From Caenorhabditis elegans (Eukaryota; Nematoda; Chromadorea; Rhabditida; Rhabditidae), in the NCBI RefSeq assembly GCF_000002985.6, contig NC_003283.11, positions 1,922,001 to 1,986,000 of the forward strand: 64,000 bases of DNA, in the 5' to 3' direction. Made by a program: the position numbers and the translations under genes. The notes beneath the pieces were generated by a model, which was not told the DNA's origin, did not search any database, and saw nothing but the letters and a program-made list of their open reading frames with translations. This document shows positions 35,166 to 45,730 of the stretch, one piece after another (positions within the stretch are counted from its first letter, which is position 1; each line of letters opens with the position of its first letter).

Positions 35166-35365
35166 TCACAAATCCCGCTTTTTCCTAAAATAAATTTAAC
35201 AGATGGCCACAAAAAACTTGTTTAAAAAACTGATATAAAATGCAGAGATAACTAAAAACAACTTCTGGTCAAGTGAGTGGATTGTTTTTTAACAATGGAT
35301 TTACGTTCTTTGACCTGAAAAAAAAACAAGTCTTATTTAACGAAATCATGTACTGCGACAATAAG

Positions 35366-35373
35366 TATAAATA
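35366..35373 (+). promoter_or_regulatory. TATA box of the His-rich peptide gene
   Basis: TATAAATA lies 44 bases before the ATG at 35417, consistent with a start site near 35397 and a very short 5' UTR. Confidence 0.55.
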
Positions 35374-35416
35374 ATGGATTCACTGTGTAGGATGTCTCAA
35401 AAAAGAAATTAATATC

Positions 35417-35639
35417 ATGGCAAATCAGCAAAAACTTCTCCTACTTTTTGTGGTTTTACTCATTGCTATTGGTGAGTCGATAATTGGGCAATTAGAGCAA
35501 AAGCGGTTCATCAAGTTTCCTACTTTTTTTATTACCACACTCAATAAAACTAATTTTTAAAAATTCAGTGACCTACGCACATCATCATGATTCAGACTCA
35601 CACGAGCATCATCATCATCACGGAATGGTTTCCGAGTAG
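35417..35639 (+). CDS. Small secreted histidine-rich peptide (41 aa)
   Basis: Two exons, 35417-35471 and 35569-35639, join in frame with consensus sites (TTG|GTGAGT and AAATTCAG|TG). The product starts MANQQKLLLLFVVLLIAI, a clear signal peptide likely cleaved after VTYA, leaving HHHDSDSHEHHHHHGMVSE. Nine of these 19 residues are His, with acidic residues among them. Such a peptide would bind Zn, Cu or Ni and could act in metal handling or as a secreted antimicrobial; both are inference. A TATA box lies 44 bp upstream. I do not recognise a named family. The gene lies between an srj gene and an srj relic but is unrelated to them. The good splice sites, signal peptide and promoter argue that it is real despite its size. 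Confidence 0.65.
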
Positions 35640-35716
35640 TGATGTGTATTAACACCAACTACCTACATATGTACGCCTGTGTTGTTGCAATATCATTTTT
35701 TTTTCAAGTTTTACCT

Positions 35717-36105
35717 AGAGATCGTACCCCTTACCCTTATCATAATTCTTATACCGATTATTCACTCCAATAGACGTATAAATCCAACATTATATGCCAC
35801 AGTTAACACAATACTTGGTACTACATATGTACATTTATATTTACGAGAATCATTTACGACCCTGCAGGTGCCGCTCGGCTGTAAAAAATTTGGCATCTTT
35901 CCGATATTTCTCGACCATAAATTTTCGTTGAACGTTTTTTTTCATAATGTTATCGAGTAAAATATAGTGACTTTTTATTTACATAGCCGCGTTTTCAGTT
36001 GCCAAACTTACCGAATAATTTCAAGAATTGCCGGATTTTCTGAACCTCTAATAGTAAATTATTTGCAACCAGCACTTGTCAAATTTTCCAAACGCTAAAA
36101 TGTTT
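35717..36105. repeat. Segmental duplicate A, copy 1
   Basis: It shares GAGATCGTACCCCTT, AACACAATACTTGGTAC and GCAGGTGCCGCT with 40113-40525 in the same order. Each copy lies on the 3' side of an srj unit (the relic at 36366-36530 and the intact gene at 40815-42906), so A was part of the duplicated unit. Confidence 0.75.
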
Positions 36106-36365
36106 TTTTCTAGGCAGTTTTAAGATTCGAAGATTTTCCCCTGATTTTTTGAGAGTCGCAAAAAATTAATTCCAACCTGTTTGAGTCAAAAAGTGTTATA
36201 GTGAATCAATGTCAACAAGCGACCTGCACAAAAAATACGATATTTTTACTTTTTTTTCTGAAATTGTTTCTCAGTTTTTCAATGTTTTATTTGGCGTTTT
36301 AAGAACAAGAGGGAAACAAGCAGGAATGAATATAATGTCTTTATTTTTTTTAAATTAGTCATTAC

Positions 36366-36530
36366 CTTGTATCTTAGTACAATATACAATGTGATAGCAT
36401 ACGTTGATATTCCTGTCAGAATTAGAATTCCCGTACAACTACGTTGAACGGAGTGGGCTCGGCATAGTTGTTTGTGCACGTTTTTGATGGTAACTGACAT
36501 TGCTGGGGTGTCACGCAGTTTTTTCATTAT
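36366..36530 (-). pseudogene. srj pseudogene fragment with exon order reversed
   Basis: Read on the minus strand, the start of exon 6 (IMKKLRDTPAMSVTIKN...) comes first and is joined near 36445, within SVQ/RS, to the end of exon 5 (GILILTGISTYAITLY...), followed by an exon-5-type donor. In the intact genes exon 5 precedes exon 6. Exons 1-4 are missing. Sequence matching the srj upstream region lies further out at 37545-37690, so this is the collapsed remnant of a third srj copy. The join occurs at a short stretch resembling both exons and is best explained by recombination between tandem copies. Confidence 0.8.
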
Positions 36531-36569
36531 CTGAATTATAATAATGAATGCAGAAATGCCAAATCTACA

Positions 36570-37022
36570 TACCGTATTTCCTCTATTAGTCTTGCATGCA
36601 AGACTAATTTTCAATTTACCTGTAGGGGTGCAAGACTAATAGAGACTGCAAGACTATTAGAGGCTGCAAGACTAATTTTCGAAGATCCGATAGCTTTGTA
36701 AAATTGACAATTTATTGTCAAAAATTTGACTTGAAACATTATAAATCGTGCAGAATACATACTTTTCTATTGTTTTATCAATTATTTGAACATTTTAAAA
36801 TTTAATTTAGCTGAAAAATGACGAAAATTTTGAAGTTTTCACAAAATACTGATGGTCTGGCAAGAATAGGGGTGCAAGACTATTACCGTATTTCCTCTAT
36901 TAGTCTTGCATGCAATACTAATAGAGGCTGCAAGACTAATTTTCGATTGGCCCGTAGGGGTGCAAGACTAATAGGGGTGCACGACTAATAGAGACTGCAA
37001 GACTAATAGAGGAAATACTGTA
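36570..37022. repeat. TIR element with CCTCTATTAGTCTTGC ends
   Basis: ACCGTATTTCCTCTATTAGT opens it and ACTAATAGAGGAAATACTGT closes it as an inverted repeat. An internal extra copy of the end starts near 36884, with several GGGTGCAAGACTAATAG units. It is non-coding and lies inside the collapsed srj copy. Confidence 0.85.
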
Positions 37023-37544
37023 TGTGGTCTGGAAATAAGTCTGCAAATAATTTTTTGACGTTTTTTACTTTTCATCGACTTAGCACCAAGATTCAAACAC
37101 TTTCCTTAACATCTAAATCAATCAAGTTTTGTTAAATTAGCGCAAAAAATATTTCCAGCCCGATTGAGTCAAAAATGTCATAGTGAATCAATATTTTGTT
37201 GTACTTGAATGTGTTCTGAAGTTTCAAGACAATAATGGTCGACTCACCAAATTTCCAAAGAACACACAAATTTTCAATTTTTTTCGAGATTTTTTTAAAG
37301 CTTCAAAATGCTAAATGTTTGCTTGTTTTGAATATGAAAAACTTACCAAAATCCGAAAAAATCGATATTTTGGCCGCTCACCAAATAACCTTTAAATGAA
37401 GGAGTGGGTAGTTATAGTCTGAAATTTAAACATTTTTTATTCACAAAATTTGTGTTTCAAAAACTTACAATTTATAAAAAGATAGAGAGAGCATCACACA
37501 GACGCCCATAAATTAATGCCAAAAACAAAACCGCTTTTCGACGC

Positions 37545-37690
37545 TTTATAGACATGCATCCGATTTCCGATTGAAAAAAATGATACGAATTGTGCATACA
37601 ATAATTCTGTCTAGCTTTTCTGGGTATGAGACAGAAATGTTATACTGATAGTTTCTGTAGTTATCACGCTACGTAGGGCTCTTGGCATTG
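37545..37690 (-). repeat. Orphan copy of the srj 5' flanking region
   Basis: TTGTGCATACAATA, a TCTGTCTAGC block and TCCGATTTCCGATTG align with the sequence upstream of the intact srj gene at about 42950-43115, and partly with 34640-34700. It bounds the collapsed srj copy on its 5' side. Confidence 0.65.
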
Positions 37691-37692
37691 CG

Positions 37693-37762
37693 AAAAACAA
37701 AAATATGAAATACAAAATTTTTCAGATATTTCACAAGGACTTGTATCTGAAGCTGAAAAATC
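37693..37762 (+). pseudogene. Displaced fragment of globin intron/exon 28314-28437
   Basis: The sequence repeats the end of the globin intron (AAAAACAAAAATAT, AAATACAAAA, then TTTCAG) and the start of the exon (AAGGACTTGTATCTGAAGCT), with a ~17-base internal deletion relative to the functional exon. The globin gene lies about 9 kb away on the same strand. No other globin exon is found nearby. Confidence 0.8.
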
Positions 37763-38136
37763 TAAAAGTAGTTTCACGAATTCCCCGCAATTTGGATTTT
37801 GGAAACACCAAAGCTCACAGACTCAAGCGTTAGTATCTAATGTAAGCTTATTATCAGCAGATGAGGTATATTTTTTTTAGCTGCAAAACTCCAGAACCAA
37901 GCTAACGGCGGGCTCTAAAATATGTAAAAGTGTGAAAAAATCTCAATTCTCCATCTGAATTACACGATCTCCTGCTAAAATTAACACGTGAGGTATGCTT
38001 GAGGCCCTCCACCTCTAAATCCAGGACCTGAAGCATTACAAAATTTTCTTGATTGAGATATTTATTAATTACAATAAAATAATTTGGACGTACACATTTA
38101 TTAAAAATTTATCTGTATTTATGTTATTGTTTTTTT

Positions 38137-39403
38137 TCAATGAATCGATCTTGTAATAGTTTTTGCAGTGGCAATACGATATTCGCCACATGTGATCACC
38201 AATTGGTCGATGACAATGTTTTGCCAAGCCGGGATTGTGAAAGTTACTTTCTCCTGAAATATATGTAACTTTATATCTTTGAAAGAGAGCTCAGGAACTT
38301 TAAATTAGGTTTTCAATCAAATATTTTAAACTAACACTTCGTTCATTGGTAATAGCATCCTGAACCATCGTTTGCAGTTGGCTAGTTGTCATTTTTTCAG
38401 AGCTTTTCGTAAGTTCAGTATTGACAATTCCAGTGAACTGACCATCGGTATAAGCCATGCTTGCCCCAATAGCTGAAAACAGTTCCGATCAATGAAAAAG
38501 CTGACACAGTTATATGTTTGAAAGTATATAAGAGTTAACCTACAACCAGAAACTGTATTTTTCTCAGAATTCGAAAGCGTTGTGGTCGATCCAGTTGTCT
38601 TAGTGATCGAAATTCTGCGTAGTACCTCGTGGGCAACAGTTCCTGGGCCTGAAATATTTTCTGTCGTTTTACCATAACACTACTATAATTAATAAACTTT
38701 GACTATTATCATAGTGTGCAATTCGCACAAGAGAGTATCCAGGGTTGCAAGCTGCCACGGTAATTTTGCAACACTCTACGTTCACATTGTTAAGAGCGGT
38801 ATCATCACCGCCGCGTTGATCTCCTTCAATTTGACTTTGTATTCCGCAAACTGCGTATCTTTCTGGACACAATTGAGCACCCGTCCATTCTCCCCATCCT
38901 GGAGTGTCTCCTGCGACCCACACGTCTTTGGTTCTAGGGCCGAGTGGTTCTCCACAATACCCGGCAAAGTTGTCCGCAGCGACATCATCTTTCCCCCTTT
39001 GGTCCGGCTCAGATCGTAATTCGAATCCAATGAGCACATTTGTATTCTGGCAGTATTTTCTAGCTCCCCATACACCCCACAGGCCTTCTCCGCTATTTAT
39101 CCAATTTTCTCTGCTGATTTCGTCTGAAAATATATCGTTAAAAAAGAATTTAATGATTTTAATGTTAAGCTCACCAGATCCTAGTGGACGGCAGAAAAGA
39201 CAAACGGCGTTAAGACCAGTATCATCACCACCTCGTTGATCTCCCTCCACCTTGACCTGAATACCGTAGGCAAACTCGCCATCACGGCATCTTGACCATG
39301 GATGCCAGTTTCCGAAGTTTGTGTAGCGAGGTGACCGTAACTCCACTCTTTCGCAGAAAAAAGCGGGTGCAGTTAACAGAAATATAAAAATCAGGGCAAT
39401 CAT
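38137..39403 (-). CDS. Secreted VMO1-domain protein with extra C-terminal region
   Basis: Five exons give 334 aa: 39175-39403, 38704-39123, 38547-38648, 38336-38472, 38137-38253. A signal peptide (MIALIFIFLLTAPAFFC) is followed by three repeats typical of vitelline membrane outer layer protein 1: KVEGDQRGGDDTGLNAVCLF, SEPDQRGKDDVAADNFAGY, and EGDQRGGDDTALNNVNVECC, with GxWxxW segments (GEGLWGVWGARKYC, TPGWGEWTGAQLCPE). VMO1 forms a beta-prism, and family members are extracellular. After the domain come about 100 residues rich in Ser/Thr (TTGSTTTLSNSEKNTVS) ending VITCGEYRIATAKTITRSIH. I do not recognise this region firmly; its alternating pattern recalls beta-barrel pore-forming proteins, which is speculative. 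The donor at 38703 (A|GTCAAA) is weak, but all phases close. A TATA-like element lies ~37 bp upstream and a polyA signal at 38097-38102. Confidence 0.82.
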
Positions 39404-39439
39404 TCTGCTTCTGATAGTAAGCAGCAGCTCAGGAAGAGG

Positions 39440-39447
39440 TATTTAAA
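39440..39447 (-). promoter_or_regulatory. TATA-like element of the VMO1 gene
   Basis: TTTAAATA on the minus strand lies 37-44 bases upstream of the ATG, inside a small palindrome, AGAGGTATTTAAAGACCTCT. Confidence 0.45.
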
Positions 39448-40112
39448 GACCTCTGGTACGGGAGTGGCAAATTACAAAAGCGGAGCAATTCCTCAAGACA
39501 ATTTCTATCTTCTTTTTATATCTTGTTACAAACAAAATGTTGCCAAAAAGTGAGATGTAGTAGAAATTAGGAGATTTCCGAGAAAACTCATTTTAACAAA
39601 CTACACAATATTGTCTTGTAGGCGTGGCCACAGCATGACATATGACGCTGGAGGACACATGGCGCAAGCTACACTCAAAATGTGATTTTTGAGTTCTGAG
39701 TCATGTCGGAAGAGCGAAGAGTAAGATCTCACACAGATGATGAATGTCGAAGGTCTCGGAAAAATGCTCATTACAATGACTATTCCTTTCATCTTTTTTT
39801 TAAATCAACAACCTTATCAAATTATCAAAAAAAAAGAAATTAGGCGTCGTGACACATTTCAACAGAATAATTGGTCAAAAATCAAATTAAATTAGGAATA
39901 TTTTTTGTAATATAAAATAATTGCTTATTGAAATCATTTGCTTTTTCATGAAATAATAATTTTTAAAAAAACCTAAAAATATAATACGAGGTTTTGTCAC
40001 TGCTGATTTTTTTTAACATTCCAAATTTTCAGAACGTAATAAACACCATATTTTATGGTTCTCATTACGATTTTTGTGGAAGATGTTCACAACCATAATT
40101 TTTTTAATTGAG

Positions 40113-40525
40113 AGATCGTACCCCTTCTCATAGTTTTTATACCGATCATTTACTCTAACAAACGTACAAAATTAACACATTACTTGGTACGTACATGGCG
40201 GTTCAAATTTACGGAAGCCATTTACGGCCCAGCAGGTGCCGCTAGGTTTGTTTGGTTTGGCATCATTCCAGCATTTCTCAAACATAAAATTTTGTTGATC
40301 ATTTATCTAAGAGTGTTTTGAGAAAAATGTGGTGACTTTTTTCATTTATAGCAAGTTGTTTGCATTTCCCAGTCGATCTGAATGCGTTTTTCAGAACAGA
40401 AATGTGTTTAATATCCACGTCTTCAGTTGCCGAATTTCCCGAAAATGTTTAAAAATTGCAGGAGTTGCCGAACCTTTAAATTATTGCATCCAGCATGAGT
40501 CAAAGTTGCCAAACACAAAAATGAT
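40113..40525. repeat. Segmental duplicate A, copy 2
   Basis: This is the counterpart of 35717-36105, lying just beyond the 3' end of the intact srj gene at 40815. No gene is seen in 39448-40814. Confidence 0.75.
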
Positions 40526-40814
40526 CGCCAACCGGCTATTTGGTATTTGCCGCATCGAGAAGAGTGTCAGGGAGTTGGTACCGCTCAAAAACAAAACAAA
40601 TATAATTTTTCCAAAACTACAATAGTCATAGAGTAACCCTATAATACTTCTACCGTAACCACTACAACACCCCCTATAATACATTCAAACATTCAAACTC
40701 AAATATTCATTTCATTGTATCAAACTTTCTCATGCAGTACACCATCTTCTTCATGGGAAAATAAATGAAAAAGCAATTCAAATGATACAGTCACAAAATA
40801 TTAAATTGAAAAAT

Positions 40815-42906
40815 TCAATGCGCCAAAACATTAGCAGTTGTTGTCCACCGATGCGATGACCTGGTAACCAATGTGGGCACGATTACTGGGGCTTTTGGCA
40901 CAACTCCAAAAACACGATTCCGGTAAGCGGGAAGAAGAAGGATTATGGCAACAGGGTCCATAAATGGAAAAGCGGATAAGGCGATAACTCCCAAGTAGTT
41001 GTTCCACATTCCGAGATCAAATCCTAGCACCGGTCCATACCAGGCTACCAAGCACGGGGAGAAGCTGATGCAAATTGGGATGATCGTTTGGACGGACAGA
41101 GCACGGAACAGTTGTTTGTGCATGTTTTTAGTTGTCACTGACATCGCTGGGTTGTCGCGTAGTTTTTTCATTATCTGATTTTGAAATGTTGAAACACATA
41201 GAGATTTTGGAACATGGAAATTTTGAAACAGGCACAGACACATAGACACAGGAAAACCAGGAACCAAAGGGAGGGGCGCGGGAAGAGCCGATTTGTGTCC
41301 ATTTACCGAGCATTTGTGAAAAGGAAAATTCCGTAAATCGACACAAATGTCTGTGTTTCTTTTATTATCTACATTCTTTGCGCCGGTACTATTTTCTTTC
41401 GGTTGTAATAAGTTATGTTTTGTAATTTCGTTCATACTATTAGGGGGTGTCAGTAAATTCAGCGTAAAATTTCGTAACTTTTTTTTTGTTTCATGTCGAT
41501 TTTTTAAATTTTTTTAAAACAATTCTTACATAAAAGTAAACATTAAAAATTATACATAGTTGAGAACATAAGCACCCACAATTTGAGAAAAATCAGTATT
41601 GATCTCCGTAATACATTTGTGTTTATTTTTCTATGGGCGCTTAGTCAATAAGTTGATAAAAACTTAAATATTTTTGATTACAATTTTCTTTTTTATATTA
41701 TAAAAATTAATCATTACCTTGTACCCAAGTGCAATGTACAATGAGACGGCATACGTTGATATTCCGGTCAGAATCAGAATTCCTGCCCAACTACGTTCCA
41801 CCACTTGGTCGCTGGCTTCCTGAAGTGTAAATCCTGATTTTTGGTCTAATTTTCGGGCGGAAAAGAGTCCTACCAATCAGCAAGGTTGACCTCGCCTCTC
41901 AATTCGCTGATTGATTGGTTTTCCCACAAAAATGTTGGTTTTTAAGTTACCATGTAAATTGCTCCCAGAAACGCAATATCATAGGAATCAACTCCGTAGT
42001 CTTTTTGGAATGCATCCCGGATGTAGTCTCTCATTTCATTGTCCCCATAGAGAAAAAGTTCGCAAACTCCTGCCCAAACAATTCCATGAGTGATGAAAAA
42101 CAAGAAAATGCAAATACATCCAGTTGACTGAAAGATACTGGCAACAAGTTTTGGGCTGAAAATGGAAGTAGATCAGAAGGAGAAGGCGAATTACGTATAG
42201 CTTACAAAAACAATGTTATGTATCTATAAATGAAATGAATTATCAGAATACCGTAGGAAAGAGATATACAGCCACATCGGATGGATACAGCAAGTTGGGC
42301 AAGATGAAGGTTCTGGAAGAAGTAGCTCGAAGTTTCAGAATAACTATAACCAGTATCACAAAGTTAAAACGTATCACAAAGTTAAAACCAAATTTTTCCG
42401 AAACAACAGTAGCCCAACAGTACTTTTACAATCCCACAAAACTACAGAATACAGGTTCAAACTACAAAGTTTTTGCATTATTTCTGCAGCCGACCTCAAT
42501 CTAGTTTTGCGACAAAGACAAACTAAGAGTGTTTCATCGCGAACCACGATCGATGTCGGCTGCCCTCTTCTCCTAACCAAGTTCAAAATACAAAAATCAC
42601 CTTAATTCCATAGAATGGGCCATCCGTTAAGCACACAACAAAAGCTGCTCCGGTGCCATGAATTCCCTGAAGATTATCTTCAAAAACTGAAAAGATTCCA
42701 AAACGCAAACGAACCACTGGAGCTAGCAACTCAACTGTTGAGTAGCTCATATCAAAAATGGCAAAGAAAAAAATCAAAAATCGATATTTTCCGATTGAAT
42801 TTGATTTTTGCTCAGTCACTATCAGATACATGAAAATCGGATTGGCGACAAATGACAAAATGCCAAAAATTTTGGGAAAATAGTGATTCGTCCAGTGAAT
42901 GTACAT
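40815..42906 (-). CDS. srj-type seven-transmembrane chemoreceptor, second intact copy
   Basis: Six exons join in frame to 343 aa: 42715-42906, 42601-42666, 42206-42312, 41951-42155, 41718-41819, 40815-41174. The first five exons have exactly the same lengths as those of the gene at 31912-34560. Family motifs are IGKYRFLIFFFAIFDMSYST, GIHGTGAAFVVCLTDGPFYG, IRCGCISLSYGILIIHFIYR and SAFPFMDPVAIILLLPAYRN. Unlike the first copy it keeps the usual HGTGAAF. It is a candidate odorant or pheromone receptor of sensory neurons acting through G-alpha proteins; the ligand is unknown. The C-terminal tail differs from its paralogue after RVFG, as expected for a fast-evolving cytoplasmic tail. Intron 5 carries a TIR element (41195-41395) instead of the mariner found in the other copy. 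Confidence 0.9.
41195..41395. repeat. Small TIR element in srj intron 5, related to 17180-17350
   Basis: It shares CCGTAAATCGACACAAA, a GGGGCGCGGGAAGAGCCG patch and TTATCTACATTCTTTGCGCC with the element at 17180-17350. Confidence 0.7.
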
Positions 42907-43489
42907 TATTGTTCTCGGCTATGCAGTATTGTTAGTCAAAACTGATTCTATGCCAAAAACTGTTGCTCGAAGCTAGATAGGAATGCATCTAATTTCCGGT
43001 TGGAAAAACAATTAAAATAGTGCATACAATAGCTTTGTCTAGCGAATAGCATAGTTATCTAGAACTATTCTATATGAAGGTTTTAGGTATCACACTACTT
43101 TGAGCTTTGTGTGCCTTTAAACACATCGCGAATTGAAGCTTGATTGCTGAAAATCACTATCGGCCCCTTTTCTATCTAGTGTTCCGTGTGTTCCAAAAAT
43201 TGAAGATCTATTGTAAAAAATTTGAAAGTGAAATTGAAACAAAAGAAAAACAACAAAAAATCGAAACACATTCGCGGATTAAAACGAACAAAACAAATAT
43301 GGTTTATCTCGATGGATTATGACAGATTTGAAAAAAGGAATACAGTAGCACCCAAACATTCCGATGTGAATTTATGACATGATCTATGTACTCACAGGAA
43401 AACAAGTAAATTGAAGAGAAATTGAGATTTCAAATAGTTTTTTAATTTTGTTTTGAAAAAATAACTTTACATATTATTGAAAATTACAA

Positions 43490-43930
43490 TTCTACAGTAC
43501 TCCGAAGTACTCTTACTGCACTAGAACATTCTAGAACCTCACAACACACCTACAGTCCATCTATGGCTTACAGTGCTCATACATTATCAAAATTTTAGGC
43601 CTATAGTACTTCTACCGTAACATTACAGTACTCATACAGTCTGTTCACTAGTTACAGTATCACTACCGTAACCCACACATTACTCTAACAGTAAAATTTT
43701 GTAAACCTACATATGTACTTTAATTTTAAGCCTTCAGTACTCTTACTTTACGAACAGTATTTTTATGGGACACCTATAGTACTCTAGCAATAACCTTCCA
43801 GTATTCATACATTACTCCTACAATAACTATCCAGTACCAAATACTGAAAGAGTACTAGTCTTCTTGACCTACCGTAACCCAGAACATAATTTAAATCTTT
43901 ATTGTTTACCTACAGTACTTCTACAGTAAT
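43490..43930. repeat. Degenerate CTACAGTACTC repeat field
   Basis: It holds about 20 irregular copies of units such as CTACAGTACTC, TACAGTAAC and CTACCGTAAC. The reverse-complement form (GGAGTACTGTA, GGTAGGAGTACGG) appears at 44685-44745, and a weaker patch at 40620-40680. Confidence 0.75.
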
Positions 43931-44106
43931 CTTTTCTGCACTCTTGTAATAATTTTCTATATTCAGGCAGAACCAAAAAAAGATATAAGAACACCGCATG
44001 CCACTCTTTTCTTGGTAGATAAGAAGGCAATGCCCTTTTTATAAAGTACATTTCCTCATTTGACCAGTTCGATTTTTTGTAATTAACTTTCCAAACTTTG
44101 AACATC

Positions 44107-44228
44107 GATAAGATATCAAAAAGCGGTCTTATCTTATCTTGCACTTACTTTTCCAAAATTAAAAAAAAAACCGTATAAACAAATGGATTAGCTCTAGATA
44201 AAATAAGATAATTGATATTCTATAAATA
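44107..44228. promoter_or_regulatory. GATA-site cluster with a TATA box, no clear gene
   Basis: GATAAGATA at 44107-44115 faces TCTTATCTTATCT at 44127-44139; further GATA sites lie at 44198-44213, and TATAAATA at 44221-44228. This resembles an intestinal (GATA-factor) promoter. Neither strand shows a convincing coding region next to it; the short minus-strand frame 43899-44144 has no recognisable family. Confidence 0.35.
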
Positions 44229-45237
44229 GAGCAAGAAAGATCAGATTTTCTTCATTTTTTTTGTTGGATTTTGTTTTAAAGTTTCGCAAGTTTTTTATCT
44301 GTTGCCTGCACTTTTCCTGAAAACTTATATTTTTTGAGTAAAATTTGGAACATCAAGAATGTTGAAAAAAACCATTTTGTTTCAAAGTCAAATGACATGC
44401 TATTGACAGTTTTTGTTTCGAAAAACAAAATAATTTTTTGATAAGGAATTATGAAGGTAAAAGTGCATTATGGTTAGGTAGATTAAAATTTATTTCATTT
44501 GAAAAAATTGTAAATTACTATTTTCTTCTCAAATTTCTTACAATTAGTAATACTTTGTTAGTAATACTTTGGCACAATTTTGAAACTTTTCAGGGCTTTT
44601 TGAAGAAAATTTTGGCTTTTATAGTTTCGGACATATTCTGTAGAAGCGTATCGAAAGTGATAAGACTACTGCCAAAAAAATAGGAGTATGGTAGGAGTAC
44701 GGTAGTGGTACTGTAAGTACTGTGGGAGTACTGTAAAAGTTCAACAAAGCGTTTCAAAGTTTTGTTGACGCATTATTCAAACATTAAAATTAAAAAAAAT
44801 CCAATAATTTGTTCATTGTTGGTGCTTCCAGAAACGTACCATTTTATTTTAAACAGAACACATTATTTTAGCAAAAAAAATCCTTTTTTTTTCTAGATCT
44901 GATCCGCTTTTGACAGGCTAGGCAAGTGTTTAAAATTGTGTAAATTTTTTGTTTCATATTAAAATATATACATACTCTCTAGAACCCTGCAAAAAAGTTG
45001 CACTTCTTCAACGGATTTCACAAATATAAAAGTAATGCAACCCGTCCGATGTGTGATCCTTCTCCTTTACCCTTATATGTTTTTGCATCGCTTTGGAACA
45101 GTCAGGTATCATCAACGTGATCAACCCGATACAAAATTACCAAACTACATGATCGCTTATCACTTTTCATTCCTGTTATTCTATCACACTCACAAATACA
45201 ACACCCACTACTATCATTTCTGTTCCAACCACAGACC

Positions 45238-45268
45238 GGGGTGCCCTGCCAATCAGGTAGGGCACCCC
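45238..45268. other. Compact hairpin, 13-bp stem and 5-nt loop
   Basis: GGGGTGCCCTGCC, loop AATCA, then GGTAGGGCACCCC: 12 Watson-Crick pairs plus one G-T. It is strongly GC-rich in an AT-rich setting. It has no tRNA, snRNA or known miRNA features that I can recognise. Confidence 0.7.
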
Positions 45269-45474
45269 TTTCATGCTAAAATAAGTGTGTAAACAATGCG
45301 AAAAAAAATGTGACAGACAGTCTGATCTACCGTAATCCCGGTTAGAGGATTTTTCGCCACTTTCACGCCCCTCAATGTTCATCTATAAATACTTAGAGTT
45401 CCTGCTAGTTTGTTTCGAAGTTTTGAGTTTTTTGTTTCAATTCGTTTTGTGGTGCCGAAAATGCACAAAAAATT

Positions 45475-45730
45475 GAAAAACGGATTTGCTGAAAATTTGA
45501 ATTTTGGGCAACATTCCACATTTGCCGAATTTGCCGAATGTCGATGTGTCATAACTTTTTAAGGCTTTTTTATAAGCAAAACTGTCTATCTTTTAACATT
45601 TTTTCAGGAAAATTTATAAAATGCATGTAATTTTCTAAACTGAAAATTTTGAAAATTTTTAACAAAAATTGCAAAACCAAAATTTGCCGAAATTTTAAAG
45701 ACGCCATATTGCCGTTTAATGAAAATTTTC
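45475..45730. repeat. Diverged TTGCCG element
   Basis: CATTTGCCGAATTTGCCGAA and a degraded form of the conserved core (AAAATTTATAAAATGCATGT) are present. A better copy lies at 46190-46590. Confidence 0.6.

Noticed and set aside
39601..39792. 63-residue minus-strand frame beginning MKGIVIVMSIFPRP
   Set aside because: The peptide looks mildly receptor-like, but no neighbouring exons or family motif support it.
43899..44144. 81-residue minus-strand frame beginning MQDKIRPLFDIL
   Set aside because: It begins inside the GATA cluster and ends in the CTACAGTA repeat; no family or splice support.
45035..45292. 85-residue frame beginning MQPVRCVILLLYPYMF
   Set aside because: Has a TATAAAA just upstream, but too close to the ATG to serve it. 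The product has no recognisable family, and its end is formed by the GC-rich hairpin. Left open rather than called a gene.
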